Notes under the pieces: model-generated | Seen by the model: the letters and a program-made list of their open reading frames with translations, nothing else | What the model was told of the DNA's origin: nothing | Database searches by the model: none | From: Nemopilema nomurai | Lineage: Eukaryota > Cnidaria > Scyphozoa > Rhizostomeae > Rhizostomatidae | NCBI GenBank assembly: GCA_003864495.1 | Contig: ML133493.1 | Location: 1,805,820-1,869,819, forward strand | Direction: 5' to 3' | Length of the DNA stretch: 64,000 nt | Program-made: the position numbers and the translations under genes | Part shown: positions 1 through 10,168 of the stretch, piece after piece | Layout of the letters: each line of letters starts with the position of its first letter | Position numbering within the stretch: position 1 is the first letter of the stretch

Positions 1-895
1 TCTCATCCAGTACATTCTATTTGATTATTCAAAAACGTGCTGAAGATGAAATTGCCATTGGAGTTGTTGTCCATTTTCCGTCAGCTCTTTTCCGAGAAAC
101 CCTGTCGACAATACTTGGCCAAGATTTTCCCAATGAGATTCCAATTTTGTGGTACAGCAAAAGTGAAATGGTGCTACATTTATCAAGAACGGGAATTCAA
201 AAAGTTAAAAATGCTGACTTCAATAGAATCTTTCGTTTTTTCATGGCAGGAAGAATGGCTGTCATTAAAGGATTAACCCTGAGTGTTGCATTTCCTTTCC
301 AACAGTTTGTGAACGTGAAATTCCCATCACTAAAAAAGACATACCTTCCAATATCATTTCTTTTCATTGCCAGCATAAGAAAACACAGAGTAAGGATATC
401 ATTTGAGACGGATATTAGCCTAAGTTTGGATGATGCCCTGCTTGTCTTTACTTCGGGGACGAAATTCCACGGGCAATTGGCAGATATCTTCGACAGCTCC
501 TCTACGACCAGAGTTAGATGGATGGACCTGCTACTGCAGCAATTTGAAATACAAATTTCATTGTCCCTGACAAATGCTGTTAACGTGATAAAAGGGTATC
601 CACAGCTCTCTCACTTTGATATATTCTTAGCGAAGAAACTGCGGTTAGGCTGGAAACTGAGAGGAACAGGAATTGGAAGAATTGCATCGACTGAATTTCG
701 TACAGTGCTTAAGGAACTCTCCAGTGGGAAGTATTGCATTTTGGGGAAGGCTAACCTGATATACACGGGGACTCTTATCAAGACATTTGCAGAATACTCT
801 GGGCTAGCTGAAATCCAAAAGCAGTTCAGTTTTGTGAATTTCAAATTGAGAGATGTGTTCATTTACTCAAACGTTGAGCGTCGCCTAAACTTCAG
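1..895 (+). CDS. Exon of the uncharacterised repeat gene (first in window)
   Basis: The frame is open from base 3 through the ATG-less left edge to a donor after base 895 (CAG followed by GTTTG), leaving phase 2. It encodes about 297 residues rich in alternating hydrophobic strands, with NxT/S-poor sequence and a single cysteine. No start codon in the region looks like a true initiator, so the gene continues to the left. The remaining open frame to 944 is intron read-through. Confidence 0.65.
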
Positions 896-3800
896 GTTTG
901 TAGACATTTTTTTGTTTACTTTGAAAATTAGAAATACCGCTTAGCGAACATTTGGAAGTCCTATTTTAGTGGTAATATATAATTTAAGTTACGTTGAATA
1001 TAAGGCTGATGAATTCATTGTTGTTTTGCTTAGTATTGCAATATATAAGGACTAAGGCCTAGAGTGCAAACTTGTAGCAAGGGCTTTGTTGTTGAAATAT
1101 TAGTTAATTAAGCATTTTTGTTAAGTGTGAAGAAGTTATTACCAGAGGCTTGCCTTCCTGAGCCTTGCTTGTCTTCAAATCCTTATTTTCATTATTTTCT
1201 TTAAACATAATTTGATATCAATGTGATTTGAAATTCACTTGAAATTGCACTTCCAAAAGACTTACCGGAAAGCCAGACATCATAGACTCGGCCGATGGAG
1301 AGTACAGTGAACTGTTGCTGTATAACAGTACAAGGAGTTATCCAGGGTTCGCCCTAGGATTATTGATTAAAGGCATCAGCTTTGAAGTCTTATTGGCGAA
1401 GATGTTTGGGGAACGCCAGCAGAGACCATCGTGGGTGCGAAGTGTTGACTGTGGTAAGAAGAAAAACATACGATTCTTTCCTCAAGAAACCGATTTTTCA
1501 TCATTAAGACCACAGTTTAGCTCATGTCATAGTGAGCCCCGAATGGATAATAAAATTAAAATATGGCCGTTGTATCTGGACCATGACATCAGCATAACCT
1601 CTTACGAACAGAGGCTTTATCGTTGACTTGTCAAATTAGCGTCTAGATAAAGCTTTACTACCCAGCATAATTCCTCAAAAACCATTCACTGTGGCTTGTG
1701 TAGTTACGGCTGTGATTTTTTTGAAGAATTGCTAAACCTGTTTCCTAACTTCCTTTAAAGTCATTTTTAAGTCTCTGTCAAAGGATGGTCACAATTAGCA
1801 CATCCATTTGCTTCACTCTGTGAGATAAGATTGTTTCAGCGAAGGTTTCCGATCAAGGCAAGTATTTCTTCCAATCGATGTCTAAATAAGAAAACAACCC
1901 CTTTATGGTAATTGTAGAGCTGTGAAACGCAAAAGTGATTGTGTAAGCAAACAAGGTTTAGTCAGCAGAAAAAAACTTTTGCTAGCCTTCTTCTGAAACT
2001 CTAGAAGTTGTAACATCAATAACGATGTTTTGTAACTAAACAGGCGATAACCTTTTGAAAGGTAAAATTATCTATTTCAGGTTGTCTCTCTCTGTCCGCT
2101 CGCTTTAGTTTTGCTGAAATCCTATTCAGCTATTGACAGATTTGATTGGATTTGCCTCCCTCTATTCAGGATGAAGAAAATATTCAATAATTCTCTCAAA
2201 AATGCTTCATTATTTTCGCAATTCTGGTGCGAATTCGTAACAAATATTTTCCTTTGAAGAATGACGTTATATTTCCGACCCCTAAAGTTTCACCTATTTT
2301 CCACTTCAATTGATTTAGTGCGAGAAAACACCCATAGCTTTGCATATTTCAATAGACAAACTGCAGAAATGTTTGAGGTTGAATTTTGAATGTAACATTA
2401 TCCTGAATCGGTATAAAGCGTATTCTATTTTCAGCAAGTGATGTTAAATATAATTTTTGCATAAGTATCCCCAACCAGGTAGAGCCAATTGACTGCTTTA
2501 ACGTAGCAAGGGTTTCTTTCAGCAATGATGATAAGCAACGAGAACCAAAATGGCGGGAGCCTACAGCTGGCGTTCAAGTTTTCCGAATTAAACCGATTTG
2601 TCCTGAAAAGGGGTTTGTTTTTACATCTTAATCCTAATGCTAATTGAATGAAAATGAATTCATTTCGAATCTTGCACATAACTTAAGTATCATTAGTTTT
2701 TTTATAATTTATCAAAAGTCTTGTGTAGCAACTTCTTACCTAACTTTGATGTTATTCGACAATTGCATATATAAAGTTTTGTTGCACATCACTCTAGGCT
2801 TAGTCTGTTTTAATAATCAGCTACGCAATTTGAAGAGTCAAGTCAAGTCATATATCTTGTTGACATTTGGTGTTTCAGTACGTACTGCATTGAAAGTAAA
2901 TGAGCCGTTTGAGTTGAAAAATGCAAAATATGGGATCAGATGTAGTTATTCGTTCGCACAGGTATTTCAATCGGTTTGACGATATATCTCACAAGTGGCT
3001 GCAGAGAGGATGGACTTTGCAAACTGCTGGAGACACAAATGCTATCTGCCTCTATGTCAGTTATATACCTACAAGGAACAGTGAATCAAAATGGAATGGA
3101 CGTGGCATGGAAAACGAAATCCATACAATTGTCATCATATATTGAGTTAACAGATGTTGTATTCCGAATATCTGGTAGCCTAAAGCTTAGCTATTTGCTA
3201 GAAACGACAATGAGCCTGAAGATATACGGCTTATCACTCAAAGGTAAGTTAGGGGTTTTTTATTAAACATTATTATTAATAAAATATTATATTTATTTAT
3301 TAGATATTATTATATTTTTATAACTATGAATATCATTATATTTATAATTATCATTAAATATTATTATATTTTTATTAAATATATTTGTGATCTCCCGAAA
3401 ATCGAAAGAGCTTAGAAGCTGTCCGGAAATGACTAAGTGAGAAGGGAGAAGAATGCATGAGAATTATTCCAACGCTAAGAAGAACTTTACTTCAATGAAT
3501 AGTCAAAGTAAAATGCTGCCTTGTATAATTATGTTACAGCTCCGTCTACTGCTGTTTTTAAGAAGTTTGATTACCCCACTTGATAAACTTGAAATGTAAT
3601 GAAATCGATCGCTTCTCAGGGATAATATCATCAGACGTATCCTGTGGTTTGTCATTGAACATGCATCTGGGAGCAACTTGGCATCGTCCATTTGTAGTGG
3701 AAGGCTTCATGTTTGAAGACATGTCTTTCAAAGCAACGCAGGCGTCTTTAACTGACGTTGAGTTTCTTGGTTGGTAAAGAAACTTTATTATTTTCACTTA

Positions 3801-6800
3801 AAAAACTATTCAAAATATACATTCACTACTTGTTCAGATATTATACAGGCTGCTGCCAAGCATCGACGTATAGTTATATTTACAAACAATTAACTCATAT
3901 GCACTTTTTATTAGTGCAAAGTTTACGAAAATTTAGCTAATGTTAAGCTTTTTGCAACAAAATATCTGTTCACAAAGAAGTTTGATCATGTTTAGAGAAT
4001 GGCAGCGTGAAGCACACAAAGTGTTCATTAACAATTTCTGATATGCCAAGTTTTTACGCTAAGCCAAGCATATTTCCGATCCAAGAGACAACGTGAGTTT
4101 CACACAGAGATTCTTGCTGCATTTCAGAAATGGAGGCGAGGGTTTATGTCGGCACAGTACACACTCAGAGGAGACTCAGTGGCAATGCTATCATTACGAT
4201 CCACATGACTAACCAGCAACAGAGCTACTTCTATTCAAAACTGCAATCTTTGGATTTATCTTATCTGCTTGAAGCTTTCCAAATCCAGTCTCAACTGCCG
4301 TTGGTTTTACAGCAAGCAAAGTTCCTTGGCGCTGCAATACTGGGCTATTCAAACAATCCTCTTTGTGCGTGCTTAAATATTCTTGCTTTTTCCTTGACTT
4401 GCGTCTCCGAAAACCATACTTCTGGCCTTGTAATGACACGAAGCTGCATCTGCCGCGATAAGCCTGAGACTGTATTTTGTGCTCATTAATTTTTCATTAG
4501 AGCTCTCTATTATCGATGTGCTGTCGAATCAGAGTTAAATGCTCAGATCAGCAAGTTCTGTGTAAAGCTTGCGCTTGTAAAGAAACACAACATGCAAGAA
4601 ATGAAAAATGGCTTTCTTGCCAAGAAAAATGCTCGCAAAATGTTATTTACCAACACATCACTTTAAAACACACTTGTTTGTATTTCACATAGAGCCTTAG
4701 GCCACCAAGAAGCTTGAGCTGAGCTTATTATATCATATTATATTATATTATATTATATTCCATTCTATTCTGTTCTATTCTATTCTATTCTATTCTATTC
4801 TATTCTATTCTATTCTATTTCATTCTATTATATTCTATTCTATTCTATTCTGTTCTATTCTATTCTATTTCATACTATTATATTATATTATATTTTATTC
4901 TATTCTATTCTATTCTATTCTATTTTATTCTATTTTATTCTATTCTATTATATTCCATTCAATTCTATTATATTCTATTCTATTCAATTCTATTCTATTC
5001 TATTCTTTTCTATTCTATCTTATTCTATTCTATTCATTTCTATCCTACTCTATTGCATTCTATTCTATAACTTTTGCAATTGATAATAACTTGACGAAAA
5101 TCTGGAGAATTTGCTTTCGGTGATCGTTTGTAACTATTAACTTTGTTTTTTAGCGTTCGTCATAGACGATTTAAACCTGAAATTGGAAAATAGGCTTACG
5201 ATAAGAGGAATGATGACGATTTGGGGATTTGTTGGACAGTATTACATCGCGATCTCAGAAGGAAGGTTGATCTTGGAAGTGTCATTGCCCTACCTTTCCA
5301 TGGACAATGGTTATGTCAAAATGAGCTCCATTTGTGATTGCCCAGAACGCAAGAAGTTCGATGGTCCGGCCCTTATAGCGGAATTTTACAAATCGAGTGT
5401 AAACGTGCGATTATACGGTAAAGTGAGGTGCCTAGGCATAATGCAAGAAGCCAACGTCACAATCGAAAGTAGTGGATATTCCTTCATGCTTTCTGGCAGT
5501 ATTTATGAAGTAATCGAAGGTGATCTGCTTTTGGCTGCGGACTATGGTGACCCCTTTGTAATAAGCTTTACAGTAAGTAAACAGTTGAGCCATTTGGCTT
5601 ATCATTTTCTGCAGTAGCTGGAAGCTCTTTCTAGCCTATTTGAACGAGTCAATGATTACTAAGCACATAAATGTACCACCAACTGTATGCGATATCAATC
5701 TCAGGAACCAGTTATATTTCAATCAAATTACATTCAGTTGTCAAATTCTAGCTAGAGGATGTAACAGATCTTATTCTGCAAACTATGATAATTTAGGTGA
5801 AAGGCTGCATCGCAAAGGCAATACCAAACGTAACCTACGAAGTCATGGTGCTGCTCAAAGAAATAAGGGACGACACGAAGGAGTTTTTGCATTCCACTAG
5901 AACCCGGATCAATGAGCTTGGAGAAATTCTAGAGCAGAGCCATAATAGAATGAACATTCAAAACGAGAAAGCTTTAAGTTACAAGTCTAAAATCGAAGAA
6001 GAAATCTCTTCGCTTGCCGAGTCCCAAGAGCAGCCGTCTCCATGTCTAGACGATTGCAGCAAAGGTATGCACACTGTCAGCAAACAACATAATGGACTGC
6101 AATTTTTAAGCAGCTGTTTTGTGCTTTGAACACTATTGAATACATTTTTGCAGTAATTACCTAATGTTCTCGTAGCTTTTCACGAAATCTTGTCCATGTT
6201 TCTAATTTGAAGACTGTTCAATACATTTGGTCACTAACTGCTTTCGAAGGAAACCTTAAGGCTTGCGATGTAGCTCTGAGCAGTGATTTAACTTCTTTAG
6301 ATGATAAACGTTTGCAGGCAACAATTTCTTGGAATCTAGCTTCCATTAGGCACCTCAAGACAAGAATTGCAAACCAGTGCACTTCAATCTGTTTCTTAGA
6401 AGGCTATTTATTGATTTGCCAATGCAGGTAATAGGGCTATTTAAAACGAGCCGATAGCTTGACATACTGCTATTTCCATGCAATTCTTAGCATCAGCATA
6501 CTCGATACACTTAAATCTGGACAAGGAATGTTAGGCATCCAAGAGCTTGGCAAGATATTGAAAATTTTCTGATTTTGAATGAAAATTATGAGTGGTAAGC
6601 ATGAAGGAAATTTTTCGATCTTGAAAAAAAGAAACGTTATTGATAATAAATTTCTCTATCAAATGTTTAGAATGCATGGGAGTCCCTAGCTGGTTGGAGG
6701 ATGCGTTAAGTTTCAATGGATACTCAGTGGGATCGCCTAAGTGGAAACAATGCGCCCATCAAGTTTCAGATATCAACTGTGTTGTCCGTTGTCTTGGACA

Positions 6801-9800
6801 CAGGGTTATAAGGAATGTGAAGGCATTTAACAGCCAGAGGAAGCTACAGGTAATACGCTCCTACAAGCACTAATTCAACCTTTATCCAAGTATGATCAAG
6901 AAGGGTAGTTGCATATCTTGAGAAGGGCAGCTTTTAAAGGAACTTAGAGACTGCATTGACAATTTGGTTCACAACCAGGCGCTGATAATCAGCAGCGTTT
7001 CTGCATTCTATTAGGCATGACAAGAAAACTTTTCTCTGATTTCCTATTAATGTCTTTGGTTAAATATGTAGAATACAGTCTTGAAGGTTAGGTGAGTGAA
7101 ACTTCTTAGTCAAGGGTAGGAGAGGTATAAGTAAACTCGTCTGTAAATTAACACATTTATCTGTTTGTAGAGCATTTCGAAATGGCTTAGCACAACCTCG
7201 AGGAGTAATTGTAAAGTTGTGATTGTGACCTTAAATATTGAGCAGACGTTACTCTTTGATCCACAGGGACTACTCAATGCATACGAAAGGTCAACAGAGA
7301 GTAAGAAACTTTCACGGGGGTTTTTGCAAAAAGCTGTTTATATTGTCGGCGGTATGATTAAGAAACTGGAAAAAGTTGATGACCAGTTAGCTATTGGTAT
7401 GAGTATAGTAAAAGCAATGCTCGGAAACAAATTCATGGAGCTAGTGAGCGTAGATGAAGTGTGCATTAAGGGGTCTTTAAGAGAAGCAGTTGAATCTCAA
7501 GTACGATTCAGCATGAAGGGTAAGCTTTTCGGTAGAACTGTAGAAGCTGAACGGGTCACAGCAATTGATCTAAACATTTGGAAGAAATTGGCTGTTACAA
7601 TGGTGGAAAAAATGTTTCCAAATGCGACATCATTCAAAGGTGATAAAAAAAGGCTGCAGCAATTATTGAAAGATATTGACACGGAAAAAGAGGGTGTTTT
7701 GAGCGAACTTGATAGTAACATTAGGAGAAATGAAATCGAAACCTTTAGCAGAAAGAACATTGTAACTGAAGAAGAAAATAAACTGAGACAGTTTGCCTTC
7801 AAAGAGCTGCCACGATACACACTTGGAAGTGACAGAGTTGTGCAACTGTTCAATAAAGATTCGCCTTGGGTTTTGATACAGGGCAACGACCCCTTGGAAT
7901 CAGCCTTCAATAACAAAACAACAATCTTACAAGAGAACCAAAGAAACTCAAGCTATGGCACAGGTAGGCCAAAAGAAAGCTTCTCTACTTGATTCGCCAA
8001 TTGGCTTTGTTTACATTAGTAATTGGTCCAGTATTCGAAACGCCATTGAAAAGCCACAGTTTGATGTCCAAAATGTTGTCCGTTTAGTAGACATGATTCT
8101 TAAATCAACTCATACCTGATGGTTTCTTAAACGTTTTACAGTTTATATGCAGTTTGGTGTCAGTCTGAACAGACCAAAAGTGAATGCTTTGAGAGAGTCA
8201 AAAAAACTAAATTTGGAAGAGTAGTTTGAAACATTATGTTTTGCTAGATTTTGCAGCCATTGACGTTCAATAGCTTTGTATTTAAAGCAGCCTTCTAAAC
8301 TGCAGTAATTGGCTGCCATTAATACTTTGAAGCATTTTGGAAAACCTCTTTTAGAGCAAGGAACAAAGAAATCTGCCTGTGCATCAGCCCATGATATCAT
8401 AAAGGACTATGCCAATCTCCTCGGGGTAACTTCTGGCCTGGCAGAGAACTTCTTCGAAGAGAAGATATCATACCTGAAGAGCAGAAACAAAAAACTGGCC
8501 GGCCTAAGGGATATTGAAGACCAAATAAAGTCTGACTGTAAGCTCATAATTCGCTCGTAATAACTTTAGCATGTCCCAGTTAGTTGATAAAAAACAACTT
8601 ACAGCAAACAATAGGTAAAAGGCTTGATCCTAATTACTAGAGCTATTAATTGATAAAAAACTGGCATCCTTAAGAACTGAAAATAGCTATACTGTGGATT
8701 TGATAGTCATTTAAAATGTTCTTTCTGTCCTTATTTGCATAATTACTTAAAAAAATACCCAATTTTCAAGGCAAATAATCATTTTGCACCATCAAATGTA
8801 ATTCAAGAGCTAAGCCACCTCCAGTTTTGCCAATGGAATTACTATCATCTTCTGAACTTGTTATATATCAAGGTAATGAAATGAGGCTGAATGCTAAATG
8901 CACCCACCTTCATGATCATTTTAGGTTATCTTGAGAACTGCACCATTGGACAGATGAATGACGCGCTGAGGTATGCAGGCAAGGCGAAAAGTGGTAAGCT
9001 TGAAAAATTATGGTCGATCTTTCAGCACTTTAAATGGCTTAATTACGTTGCAGTCAGTTAACAGTACCACAGTTTCAGAGTGCATTTTAAAGTTGTATTC
9101 TTTTATTTGCTGGCCGATAATTTCAGCTTGTCTGGAAAATGCAAGACGAACATACTGTTTATCCTTGTACATTTTAAATTTGATTGTAATTCATGGAAAA
9201 GTTATCTGCATTATAATGCTATTTACTACAAAAAATTATATCATTTCAAACTGCATTTTACTTCACAGGCAAACGCAAGAAGGCGTGATGTGTAAGGTTT
9301 AATAGACTTGAAACCAAAAGTATTTGCAAATGCTTTTATCCAAATGATTTAATAACAAGATAAATTCTCAACATTATGGCTATTATTTGTGCTCCTATTA
9401 AAGGATTCATAAAATGGATGGAGGAAGTAAAGAGACAACTGAGAAAACATGACCAGTTTGCTCTTCAAGTGGCCATAAAAGACGTCGAGTCAGTCATAAA
9501 CAAGGAAAGAAGAATGTCTCTCAAAGAATACATCAAATCAATGTCAAGTGACTTTTCACAGTCATTTAAACGCACATTGAAGAAACATCACACGGGCTTT
9601 TCCCAGTTGGATCAGCTGGACCTTGTAAGTAGACACTTCACCTTTTTTTCTAAAACTGCTCGATGCATGCATCAGCTAACTTTTTTGTACATTATTTGAA
9701 ATCGTAGAATTGCGTGAACGGCCAAAAAGAATAAAGTCGCATTCCAAAGGAAATTAAGAATTTACCATGTTGCGGAATAGTAATTTGGTGCAGATTTTCA

Positions 9801-10168
9801 TCTGACGGCCAGCATTTTGGTAACGGCTTTCGCGTGCTTTTTGATCATCATCAAGTTTTCGATTGCCAGTTCATGTTGCCTTAAAACGAAGAGCATTGTC
9901 AGGGTCTATTCTTGATTAACACATTGCTACTTTGCAATTTGCATATTGCTTAGTTAAAAATTAAACATTGCATACTATAGTGTACTGTACGCGGCCACAA
10001 CCTGTCATAATCAACTAAACATTAAACCCTTTATTGCAGGATTTGAAAGACATTCTGCTCAACAGTCGGAACAAACGCGTAACATCCACAGCACCTCTTA
10101 TTTTCTCCATGAAGAAACGCTTCAAGTATATCAAACGAAAAGTTGCCAATGAATGTGCAAGAAAGTAG
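1..10168 (+). CDS. 3' part of a large uncharacterised beta-repeat and coiled-coil protein gene
   Basis: The exons I read are <1-895, 1260-1453, 2879 or 2962-3243, 3620-3769, 4128-4364, 5154-5572, 5797-6064, 6671-6849, 7171-7963, (8142-8179 tentative), 8333-8537, 8925-8993, 9404-9624 and 10040-10168, ending in TAG. Intron phases agree at every junction except 7963 to 8333, where a 38-nt mini-exon would restore phase. The protein alternates hydrophobic/polar beta-strand-like blocks with helical, charged coiled-coil stretches and a few cysteines. The layout resembles very large predicted extracellular proteins of marine invertebrates, in which repeats of this kind precede coiled coils; that is a recollection of general pattern, not a search result. 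The 5' end lies outside the window, so signal peptide and total length are unknown. There is no transmembrane segment at the C-terminus. Function is unknown. Confidence 0.7.
1260..1453 (+). CDS. Exon of the uncharacterised repeat gene
   Basis: This exon runs from an AAAAG acceptor to a GTAAGA donor. The entering phase 2 matches the previous exon and the exit is phase 1. It codes for about 65 residues including the stretch LLYNSTRSYPGFALGLLIKG and ends in a Val-Asp-Cys. The acceptor has a poor pyrimidine tract, so the 5' edge is less certain than the 3' edge. Confidence 0.55.
2879..3243 (+). CDS. Exon of the uncharacterised repeat gene, with a possible frameshift
   Basis: Two acceptors fit the incoming phase 1. 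The first, at 2879 (good TTTCAG), opens a frame containing YGIRCSYSFAQ that hits TGA at 2977-2979. The second, at 2962 (CACAG), opens the frame used from there to the GTAAGT donor after 3243, which contains SGCREDGLCKLLE. Only the second gives an uninterrupted gene. The first looks protein-like, so the ancestral exon may have been continuous and now carries a one-base indel near 2965-2978. Confidence 0.5.
3620..3769 (+). CDS. Exon of the uncharacterised repeat gene
   Basis: Acceptor TTCTCAG, phase 1 in and out. It encodes about 50 residues of beta-strand character (CGLSLNMHLGATWHRPF). The donor that keeps phase with the next exon is G|GTTGGT after 3769; a better-looking GTAAAG lies five bases further on but would break the frame. 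Confidence 0.55.
4128..4364 (+). CDS. Exon of the uncharacterised repeat gene
   Basis: Acceptor CATTTCAG and donor GTGCGT, both phase 1. It encodes about 79 residues ending in a block typical of these repeats (QSLDLSYLLEAFQIQSQLP). The donor is followed by intron sequence that contains a long TATTC microsatellite. Confidence 0.6.
4727..5068 (+). repeat. Pentanucleotide microsatellite (TATTC)n
   Basis: About 340 bp of imperfect TATTC units, with a TATTA-rich start and patches, and variants such as TGTTC, CATTC and TTTTC. It lies in the intron between the exons ending at 4364 and starting at 5154. Length variation between individuals is expected. Confidence 0.95.
5154..5572 (+). CDS. Exon of the uncharacterised repeat gene (beta-sheet repeat)
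   Basis: Acceptor TTTTTTAG, phase 1 in and phase 0 out (ACA|GTAAGT). It codes for about 140 residues of regularly spaced beta strands (for example LTIRGMMTIWGFVGQYYIAI and VNVRLYGKVRCLGIM), with a CDCPE cysteine pair between two related halves. This is the clearest example of the repeated beta domain in the window. Confidence 0.75.
5797..6064 (+). CDS. Exon of the uncharacterised repeat gene (coiled coil)
   Basis: Phase 0 in (TTTAG|GTG) and phase 1 out (G|GTATGC). It encodes a VKGC linker followed by about 75 mostly helical, charged residues with heptad-like spacing, ending in a PCLDDC cysteine pair. The beta repeat and then coiled coil succession continues directly from the preceding exon. 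Confidence 0.7.
6671..6849 (+). CDS. Exon of the uncharacterised repeat gene (cysteine-bearing linker)
   Basis: Phase 1 in and phase 0 out (CAG|GTAATA). It encodes about 60 residues with four cysteines (ECMG, QCAH, INCVVRCLG) and tryptophans, suggesting a small disulfide-stabilised connector between the two coiled-coil parts. Confidence 0.65.
7171..7963 (+). CDS. Exon of the uncharacterised repeat gene (helix, beta core, coiled coil)
   Basis: Acceptor TTTGTAG, phase 0, with the donor at ACA G|GTAGG. It encodes about 264 residues: a helical N-part, a beta segment (FMELVSVDEVCIKGSLREAV), then a long Lys/Glu-rich helix with coiled-coil character (KRLQQLLKDIDTEKEGVLSE). Open reading continues 26 bases past the donor and then stops. 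Confidence 0.7.
8333..8537 (+). CDS. Exon of the uncharacterised repeat gene
   Basis: It encodes a mainly helical segment (EKISYLKSRNKKLAGLRDIE) and leaves phase 1 at T|GTAAGC. The 5' boundary is uncertain: the acceptor at 8332 gives phase 0, whereas the previous exon leaves phase 1. A mini-exon at 8142-8179 (acceptor TTTTACAG, donor AAA|GTGAAT) would reconcile the two. Confidence 0.5.
8925..8993 (+). CDS. Small exon of the uncharacterised repeat gene
   Basis: A 69-nt exon, phase 1 on both sides, between TTTTAG and GTAAGC. It encodes YLENCTIGQMNDALRYAGKA and flanking residues. Confidence 0.55.
9404..9624 (+). CDS. Exon of the uncharacterised repeat gene
   Basis: Phase 1 in (TTAAAG|GA) and phase 0 out (CTT|GTAAGT). 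It encodes about 74 basic, helical residues (VINKERRMSLKEYIKSMSSD) of the C-terminal region. Confidence 0.6.
10040..10168 (+). CDS. Last exon of the uncharacterised repeat gene
   Basis: Acceptor TTATTGCAG, phase 0. It encodes 42 residues ending in a strongly basic tail (MKKRFKYIKRKVANECARK) before TAG at 10166-10168. There is no hydrophobic anchor at the C-terminus. Confidence 0.6.
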   Translation, partial: DLKDILLNSRNKRVTSTAPLIFSMKKRFKYIKRKVANECARK

